Assembly (NCBI GenBank): GCA_026391115.1 | Contig: JAPLER010000073.1 | Location: 1 to 11,376 of the forward strand | Reading direction: 5' to 3' | DNA length: 11,376 nt | DNA from: Bacteroidota bacterium | GTDB taxonomy: Bacteria > Bacteroidota > Bacteroidia > Chitinophagales > Chitinophagaceae | Shown here: positions 7,205-11,376 of the stretch, piece by piece | Layout: every line of letters begins with the position of its first letter | Position numbering within the stretch: the first letter of the stretch is position 1 | The notes under the pieces: model-generated | Told to the model about the DNA's origin: nothing | The model's database searches: none | Seen by the model: the letters and a program-made list of their open reading frames with translations, nothing else | Made by a program: the position numbers and the translations under genes

Positions 7205-8737
7205 CTAAAATGGATCATCATTTTCAAAACCTTCATCAAAGCTACCACTATTCATTTTACTGCCTTGTACAAAAAAGCGACCACCCTCGTTAGGTGCACT
7301 ACCTATTGGACCAGGACCAGCTGGTTTCCAAGTGCCACCACCCATTAAGCCACTTATATTATCATCACCATCCATTTCTTCAAATTTTTGAATGTGTAAT
7401 AATGCACGTAGTTTAATATTTTCTAAAGAACCATTTCTATGCTTTGCAATACGAATGTGGGTTTCACCCTTTATACTTTCGCCTTGTTCATTGGTATTAA
7501 TGTCATGGTATTCTGGTCTGTAAATAAACATTACCATATCAGCATCCTGCTCAATGGCACCAGATTCACGCAAGTCACTCAACTGTGGTATTTTGTTACT
7601 TTCCTTTCTCGTTTCAACAGCACGACTTAACTGAGATAATGCAATAATCGGAATATTCAATTCTTTAGCTAGGGCTTTAAGATTACGAGATATAGTACTG
7701 ATTTCCTGCTCTCTGTTACCACCTTTATCAGCATTACCAGTCATCAATTGCAAGTAGTCAATAATAATTAAACCTACATTGTGTTTGTTAACCAATCTTC
7801 TTGCTTTGGCTCTAAATTCAAATATGTTTAAGGCAGCTGTATCATCTATAAATAATGGAGCTGTTTCCAGGCGTTTAATACCCTTGCTATGCAATTGTTG
7901 GTACTCGTAATCTTCCAATTTACCACGCGATATTTTCTCTAAATGAATACCACTTTCTGCACTTAAAATACGAAGCACCAATTGGCTTGCACTCATCTCT
8001 AAACTAAAAAAACCAACACCAACAGGCTTGGTAGGGTGCAATGCTGCATTACGTGCAAGAATAACCAAATCCGTTGGTTGCCAGCCATAGGTTACCTTAT
8101 CCAAACTTACAAATCCACTAGGCACACCGCTAATGTCGTCTTTTTGGTTTCTTAAATCATCTATACGATTAATGGTTTTTGCCAATACACTACTAATATC
8201 CTCAAAGTTTTTCTTTAAGTAGTTATTGGTAATGTTAAACATTTTGGTTTCACTTTCATCCAGCAAGTCAAATACATCTGTACTGTCTTCATAAGCATCG
8301 CCTATAATTTCACCACTTATTTTTATCAATTCTCTTTGTATAAACTTCTGCAATATGATTCTGGCGTGAGCATCAATATGTGCCGTACTCACCACCATAT
8401 TGGTAAGTTTGCTAATGTAATATGGACCACCCACAATTTCCAGTTGACCCAATCTTTTCATTTCCTCTACAACAGTCAAAATATCAATAGGAATACCACG
8501 TTGCTGCATATCCCTCATTGCTGTAAAAATAAGTTGGTGTGCTTCTACATAAAAACACTCTGGTTTTAAGTTGGTATCTGTAAGGGTGTCAAATGCACTT
8601 TTTTCAAGCATTATTGCACCTAATACTGCTTCTTCTAGTTCTTTGGCTTGTGGTGGTATTTTACCATAAACCATTGTGCTCAAATCTAAGCTGGGTTTAC
8701 GTTTTTGTCTATTTCTGCTGCTATTTATAATGTCCAT
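7205..8737 (-). CDS. dnaB: Replicative DNA helicase DnaB lacking the Walker A segment
   Basis: DnaB is the hexameric ATP-driven helicase at the bacterial fork. The 510 residues contain an intact N-terminal primase-interacting domain (from about residue 20, VYGKIPPQAKELEEAVLGAI), a linker, and RecA-like motifs: GVGFFSLEM with Glu247, the Walker B IIIDYLQLM with Asp327, ALSQLSRAVE, and RESGAIEQDADMVMFIYR. The glycine-rich tail ends NDDPF. The expected P-loop between DLVILA (228) and RNAA (229) is absent: family members have about 15 more residues there, of the type ARPxxGKTAFALxLA. No GxxxxGK[ST] occurs elsewhere in the protein. The frame is otherwise open and well conserved. The ATG at 8737 gives the family N-terminus MDIINSSRNRQKRKPSLDLS; an upstream GTG at 8866 only adds leader sequence. 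It is either an ATPase-dead variant, a recent mutant, or an assembly error. Confidence 0.92.
   Translation of the reverse strand: MDIINSSRNRQKRKPSLDLSTMVYGKIPPQAKELEEAVLGAIMLEKSAFDTLTDTNLKPECFYVEAHQLIFTAMRDMQQRGIPIDILTVVEEMKRLGQLEIVGGPYYISKLTNMVVSTAHIDAHARIILQKFIQRELIKISGEIIGDAYEDSTDVFDLLDESETKMFNITNNYLKKNFEDISSVLAKTINRIDDLRNQKDDISGVPSGFVSLDKVTYGWQPTDLVILARNAALHPTKPVGVGFFSLEMSASQLVLRILSAESGIHLEKISRGKLEDYEYQQLHSKGIKRLETAPLFIDDTAALNIFEFRAKARRLVNKHNVGLIIIDYLQLMTGNADKGGNREQEISTISRNLKALAKELNIPIIALSQLSRAVETRKESNKIPQLSDLRESGAIEQDADMVMFIYRPEYHDINTNEQGESIKGETHIRIAKHRNGSLENIKLRALLHIQKFEEMDGDDNISGLMGGGTWKPAGPGPIGSAPNEGGRFFVQGSKMNSGSFDEGFENDDPF
8051..8059 (-). other. Apparent deletion junction in dnaB
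   Basis: On the coding strand CTTGCACGT (8059-8051) joins the end of the strand before the P-loop (VILA) to the start of RNAALHPTKP, which normally follows the P-loop helix. The codons GCA CGT (Ala-Arg) are what one expects at both ends of the missing segment (AARP... and ...LARN), so deletion between short direct repeats would explain the clean in-frame loss. Confidence 0.6.
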
Positions 8738-8758
8738 TGTATAATGATGGGTTAAAGA

Positions 8759-8791
8759 CCAATATTTTTTAATCATTAAAAACAATATTGG
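8759..8791 (-). repeat. Inverted repeat in the dnaB leader
   Basis: CCAATATT (8759-8766) and AATATTGG (8784-8791) are perfect 8-base arms. The inner sequences TTTTTTAAT and ATTAAAAA also pair, with a small bulge, around a central C. It ends 22 bases upstream of the dnaB ATG. It could be an operator or an RNA hairpin in the leader; nothing shows which. I saw no full TAnnTTTG element upstream of dnaB. Confidence 0.5.
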
Positions 8792-8866
8792 GGCGACGAA
8801 TATAGGTGTCTGAAAATATGTTTTAATAAAAGAATTTATTGTAAAACATTGCACATTTTTACACAC

Positions 8867-9106
8867 AATATAAATCTAATTCACAAACTCCACAGTTTAT
8901 ACACTGGATTTCAACAAACGCAATCGCTGTAATTAACACATTTTGATTTTATTAAGAAATTATTGACAAATGGATGTGACAAAAGAAAGATTCAAAATAT
9001 AGTGAGATAATTAAAAAATCTTCTATATATCTATTTGAAATAAATACTGCTCTGTTTGTTTTAATATAACCAAACAAAAAAATTTAGCAAATCCCAAATT
9101 CATTAA
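8867..9106. other. AT-rich intergenic stretch, no gene seen
   Basis: No frame of useful length and no RNA gene is recognisable. There are two sequences one base away from the DnaA box TTATNCACA, close to the dnaB side (TTTTACACA at 8857-8865 and TTATACACT at 8897-8905), and a weak inverted repeat TTTGTTT/AAACAAA (9055-9061 and 9072-9078). None is strong enough for a functional call. Confidence 0.5.
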
Positions 9107-9170
9107 ATAGACCTCTTCGACAATTGAAACAAGTTTCGTCATTTCGATAGGTTCTTGCCCAAGAAATCTC
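9107..9170 (+). repeat. Interspersed-repeat-like fragment with short hairpins
   Basis: The segment contains GAAACaaGTTTC (9126-9137), then CGTCATTTCGATAGG, TTCTTGccCAAGAA (9152-9165) and AGAAATCTC. The combination of a GTCATTTCGA start and an AGAAATCTC end resembles a dispersed non-coding repeat that I associate with Bacteroidota genomes. The call is from memory of that sequence style; no second copy is in the window. Confidence 0.4.
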
Positions 9171-9200
9171 ATTAACATAAAATCTCCATATAAAGTCTTA

Positions 9201-9249
9201 TAGGGCTTTATAGGACTCAGGTAGGGCTTACATAGGGCGTTGATAGGGA
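9201..9249 (+). repeat. Five TAGG(G) motifs phased at about 11 bp
   Basis: TAGG begins at 9201, 9211, 9222, 9233 and 9244, giving spacings of 10, 11, 11 and 11 bases. Four of the five read TAGGG and three read TAGGGC. The spacing puts them on one face of the helix. There is no coding frame here. Confidence 0.6.
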
Positions 9250-9250
9250 T

Positions 9251-9387
9251 GTGTTTCTAATTCCCCTCTTCAGTGATAACCGAGAAAAAGTAACGCTTTT
9301 ACGAAGGTTACGAGCATTGCTCTCGAGAAAAAGCAACGCTTTTGCGAAGGTTACGAACGTAGTTCTGGGGTGTTTCTAATTCCCCTC
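9251..9387 (+). repeat. 18-bp direct repeat flanking the hairpin repeats
   Basis: GTGTTTCTAATTCCCCTC occurs perfectly at 9251-9268 and 9370-9387, 119 bases apart. The second copy runs into a complete C-rich palindrome. The first breaks off after CCCCTCTTCAGTG, as if the same element had been interrupted or duplicated around the block at 9281-9366. Confidence 0.75.
9281..9366 (+). repeat. Two tandem 43-bp hairpin repeats
   Basis: Copies at 9281-9323 and 9324-9366 match at 37 of 43 positions and begin CGAGAAAAAG. Each contains two short inverted repeats: GTAA...TTAC in copy 1 becomes GCAA...TTGC in copy 2, and GAGCattGCTC becomes GAACgtaGTTC. The other two differences fall in the second loop. 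Confidence 0.75.
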
Positions 9388-9399
9388 CCCCTGGAGGGG
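9382..9399 (+). repeat. C-rich interspersed palindrome
   Basis: CCCCTCC (9382-9388) and GGAGGGG (9393-9399) form a perfect 7-bp stem around CCCT, followed by TGCAGGGGTGG. The type is the same as the palindrome embedded in dnaX at 5531-5542. It is very GC-rich against the surrounding AT-rich DNA. Confidence 0.6.
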
Positions 9400-9625
9400 T
9401 GCAGGGGTGGTTTTTAACGCTCACTACCACAATACAGCTTGGTTAAATGTAAAAGTTCTCTAAAAAATATTATAGCCCGTTTTTTTTATTGCAAAAAATA
9501 AATAAATTGCTTTTCAAATGATGTTTACCAATACTATACTGCTTACCAAAAATGTAAGTTATGGAAAGGGTATTACAAACATTTAGGCAACTACTACAAT
9601 ACACTGCAACAGCAGTAATGTATCA
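9400..9625. other. Intergenic stretch between repeats, no gene seen
   Basis: The sequence is AT-rich with an eight-T run at 9481-9488 and no recognisable gene, promoter or RNA. An ATG at 9561 opens a frame that continues into the 21-bp array, but this frame is judged spurious. Confidence 0.5.
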
Positions 9626-9998
9626 ATTTGTATCTATACAAAATGCTACTGCATTTATCCCAAATAATACTGCACCATTATCACTACTTTCTGTATCAAT
9701 ACAACACCATTTTGTATCAATACAATATCAAAATGCAGCAATACAAAATGATGAATATGCTCCAATATCATTTTGCAGCAATGCAAAATCTTTTTGTAAG
9801 GATGCAAATACAAAATGTATGCTTACAAAATGGTATTGTATGCATTACGCAGTTGGCGTTGGGCAAACAGCCGGGGCTGTTTTGGTACAAAATAGCCCTG
9901 TAATGCTGCAAAATCAATTTGTACTGCCACAACATAAAACTGTATTGGTGCAAAATGGTTTTGTATCACTACAATATAAAACTGTATTAAGTAGTAAG
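9626..9998 (+). repeat. Array of about 16 palindromic units with 21-bp spacing
   Basis: Units are variants of TTTGTATCAATACAAAA, imperfect palindromes with arms such as TTGTAT/ATACAA (9712-9725) and TTTTGCA/TGCAAAA (9771-9788). The G at the start of the core falls at 9630, 9651, 9672, 9693, 9714, 9735, one degenerate unit near 9756-9759, 9775, 9796, 9817 and 9838, then 9900, 9921, 9942, 9963 and 9984. Nearly all steps are exactly 21 bases. The two blocks are split by a GC-richer insert with its own hairpin. Because 21 is a multiple of three and the units lack stops, long frames appear on both strands. A 40-base step (9735 to 9775) shifts the frame while nearly keeping the DNA period, which argues against a protein product. 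Confidence 0.75.
9865..9882 (+). repeat. GC-rich hairpin interrupting the 21-bp array
   Basis: AAACAGCC (9865-9872) and GGCTGTTT (9875-9882) are perfect 8-base arms with GG between. It lies in a GC-rich insert (about 9847-9884) unlike the array units on both sides, which looks like a separate element inserted in the array. Confidence 0.55.
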
Positions 9999-10165
9999 AA
10001 CGATGAAATGCTTACTGCTATTGATTTACATTGTCATAGCCCACCGTTGTTACTGTGTAGTGTTTTAGCGTTTATTATTTAAGGTTTTAAAATCTTATAA
10101 AAAATTACATCATCTTTTGCGTACCGTGTATTTTTTGCACCGTTGCGTGAAATAATTTTTTAATT

Positions 10166-10200
10166 ACTGAAATCGTTAACGTTGTAGTCTAAATTTCAGT
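10166..10200 (+). repeat. Inverted repeat just before the HNH gene
   Basis: ACTGAAAT (10166-10173) and ATTTCAGT (10193-10200) are perfect arms with a second palindrome CGTTAACG (10174-10181) beside the left arm. The right arm ends three bases before the GTG start, so it could act as an operator or as a hairpin that hides the translation start. No full TAnnTTTG promoter element was found in 10083-10203. Confidence 0.45.
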
Positions 10201-10203
10201 TTA

Positions 10204-11169
10204 GTGGTAAGTTCTATAAATAAATATATTGAAGCATTTAGAAAAATAAGGAGAGACCGCACTCACGGCGATGCTCCTCACAAGCCAATATTGCTGATAA
10301 GCATTCTGCAATTATTTGCAACAAAATTTATTAAAGAAAATAGAATTTACTTAACACCCGAACTTGTTGCTTTATTTAGAGAAAACTGGGCAAAGCTGGT
10401 TACAACACAACACGACTGTAGAATTTCATATCCATTCTATTATTTAAGAAGCGATAAGTTTTGGCATTTAAAGCCAAAGAATAATTTTATAGAAGTAAGT
10501 AGCTTAGGTAGTTTGGTTAAAAGCTTTTCAAAGCTGAATGAAGCTATTGACTATGCAAGTTTTGATGAAGAATTATTTGTTTTGTTAGAAGACAAAATAA
10601 ATCGTGATATTTTAATAACTTTCTTATTAGATACCTACTTTTCAGAAACAAAGAATAAGTTTAATAACAACAATGGCAATAATGAAATAGAAGATATTGA
10701 ACAACAAATATTGAAAGAGGATGCTGTTGAATATGTTGCAGAAGTAAAGAAATTAATTAGAGAGAAAAAGGAAGAAGAGATTTTTTTACGTAGCAGTATT
10801 TTTAAAAGAGAAGTGCCTAAGATTTATAATTACACTTGTTGCATTTCGGGAATGAGAATAGATACAATGGAAAATATTTCAATGGTAGATGCCTGCCATA
10901 TTGTGCCATTTAGCGAAAGCTATAACGATACTATTTCAAATGGAATTGCATTGTGTCCTAATTTACATAGGGCTTTTGATAGAGGATTGATTGGTATTGA
11001 TGATGATTATAGGGTGATTGTATCTAATAAATTTGTTGAGATTGAAGCTTATTATAGTTTAAGAGTGTTAGAAGGGAAGGAAATTCTGTTGCCTAAACAG
11101 TTTAGCTATTATCCTTTAAAAACAAATTTTGAGTGGCATAGAAAGGAGTGTTTTAAAACCCAACAATAG
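10204..11169 (+). CDS. HNH restriction endonuclease, probable sulfur-binding-like N-domain
   Basis: A 321-residue HNH nuclease. The catalytic module is in the last third: CCISGMR (212-218) starts the fold and DACHIVPFSES...SNGIALCPNLHRAFDRG gives His232, Asn246 and His255. The N-terminal part (about 1-150) has APHKPILLISIL (24-35) and ISYPFYYLRSDKFWHL (74-89). These resemble the DNA sulfur-binding domain of ScoMcrA-type enzymes, which cut phosphorothioate-modified DNA; this is inferred from motifs and not certain. An acidic, low-complexity linker with an asparagine run (NNNNGNN, 154-160) joins the two. The start is a GTG at 10204, because an in-frame stop lies at 10177-10179 and no ATG precedes the conserved region. 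No dnd modification genes or methyltransferase are visible. The gene is followed after 30 bases by another gene on the same strand. Confidence 0.88.
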   Translation: MVSSINKYIEAFRKIRRDRTHGDAPHKPILLISILQLFATKFIKENRIYLTPELVALFRENWAKLVTTQHDCRISYPFYYLRSDKFWHLKPKNNFIEVSSLGSLVKSFSKLNEAIDYASFDEELFVLLEDKINRDILITFLLDTYFSETKNKFNNNNGNNEIEDIEQQILKEDAVEYVAEVKKLIREKKEEEIFLRSSIFKREVPKIYNYTCCISGMRIDTMENISMVDACHIVPFSESYNDTISNGIALCPNLHRAFDRGLIGIDDDYRVIVSNKFVEIEAYYSLRVLEGKEILLPKQFSYYPLKTNFEWHRKECFKTQQ

Positions 11170-11199
11170 ATTTAATAAAAAACTAGTAGTAGAATATTT

Positions 11200-11376
11200 A
11201 TGGAATACCAATTAGTATATCAACTTTTTCCTCGTTCATTTGGAGTCACAGATGAAATAAGAGCTGTTATATCTTGCTTTGAGAAAAATTATGAAAAAAT
11301 AAAATCACCAACTAAGAATTTAAAAAGTGATGGAGTTTTGAAAATTATTTCCGCTGACTTAATAAACTTAAACTTT
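11200..11376 (+). CDS. N-terminal part of an unidentified protein (3' truncated)
   Basis: An ATG at 11200 opens a frame that runs 59 codons to the window end without a stop, beginning MEYQLVYQLFPRSF and continuing with a helical stretch rich in Lys and Glu and then LKSDGVLKIISADL. The AT-rich composition and 30-base spacing after the HNH gene suggest co-transcription. I do not recognise a domain with confidence; the style recalls hypothetical proteins with a nuclease-like fold found near restriction genes, which is only a hunch. Confidence 0.6.
   Translation, partial: MEYQLVYQLFPRSFGVTDEIRAVISCFEKNYEKIKSPTKNLKSDGVLKIISADLINLNF

Noticed and set aside
8738..8866. Longer DnaB starting at the GTG at 8866
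   Set aside because: The added 43 residues are unlike DnaB, cover the leader inverted repeat, and the ATG at 8737 gives the family N-terminus.
8857..8905. Replication origin with DnaA boxes upstream of dnaB
   Set aside because: Only two sequences, each one base from TTATNCACA, in AT-rich DNA; no cluster, no dnaA or other origin-linked gene.
9626..9998. CRISPR array
   Set aside because: There are no conserved repeats separated by unique spacers; the units are contiguous, degenerate and 21 bases long, and no cas genes are present.
9561..10082. A 173-residue open frame with heptapeptide repeats (VSIQNAT, VSIQHHF, VSLQYKT and similar)
   Set aside because: The heptads simply mirror the 21-bp DNA repeat, whose units lack stops in several frames. 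Overlapping open frames occur in another plus frame (9628-9903) and on the minus strand (9768-9953), and an indel in the array moves the heptad register to another frame. No signal, domain or promoter supports it.

Overview
The window is AT-rich bacterial chromosome, most likely from the Bacteroidota and probably close to Chitinophagaceae. This rests on three things. The genes mostly lack Shine-Dalgarno sequences. Bacteroidota-type promoters (TTG...TAnnTTTG) occur, for example just upstream of copA. The DnaB, DnaX and thioredoxin-like proteins, and the C/G-rich interspersed palindromes, are of a type I associate with that phylum. The assignment comes from recognition, not from a database search.

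Layout. Positions 1-151 hold the 3' end of an unidentified gene, convergent with tsaE (tRNA t6A synthesis, minus strand, about 167-577). On the plus strand follow copA (P1B-type copper ATPase, 655-2784), a secreted thioredoxin-fold protein (about 2831-3322) and a small secreted protein (3345-3686). A bidirectional hairpin terminator at 3688-3721 separates these from a minus-strand block. Read in its own direction, that block is dnaB (replicative helicase), a small four-helix membrane protein, dnaX (DNA polymerase III tau/gamma) and, after a 156-base gap with its own likely promoter, asd (aspartate-semialdehyde dehydrogenase). dnaB, the membrane gene and dnaX are 26 and 30 bases apart and look like one transcript.

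Upstream of dnaB lies about 1.45 kb without a convincing gene (8738-10203). It is packed with repeats: an interspersed-repeat-like fragment, a TAGGG motif phased at about 11 bp, two 43-bp hairpin repeats with compensatory changes, a C-rich palindrome, and an array of about 16 imperfect palindromes spaced at 21 bp. After it come a GTG-started HNH endonuclease, probably with an N-terminal DNA sulfur-binding-like domain (10204-11169), and the start of a further unidentified gene (11200 to the window end). These two may be the edge of a defence locus.

Three observations stand out. (1) The dnaB reading frame is intact but lacks the whole Walker A/P-loop segment, apparently through a clean in-frame deletion of about 15 residues. 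(2) dnaX carries a run of ten A at codons 376-379, and both alternative frames stop within a few codons, as expected for slippage that makes a short gamma form. Just downstream, a genomic palindrome has been absorbed into the coding sequence. (3) The 21-bp palindrome array between dnaB and the HNH gene keeps its helical phasing across an indel that breaks the reading frame, which favours DNA sites over a protein.
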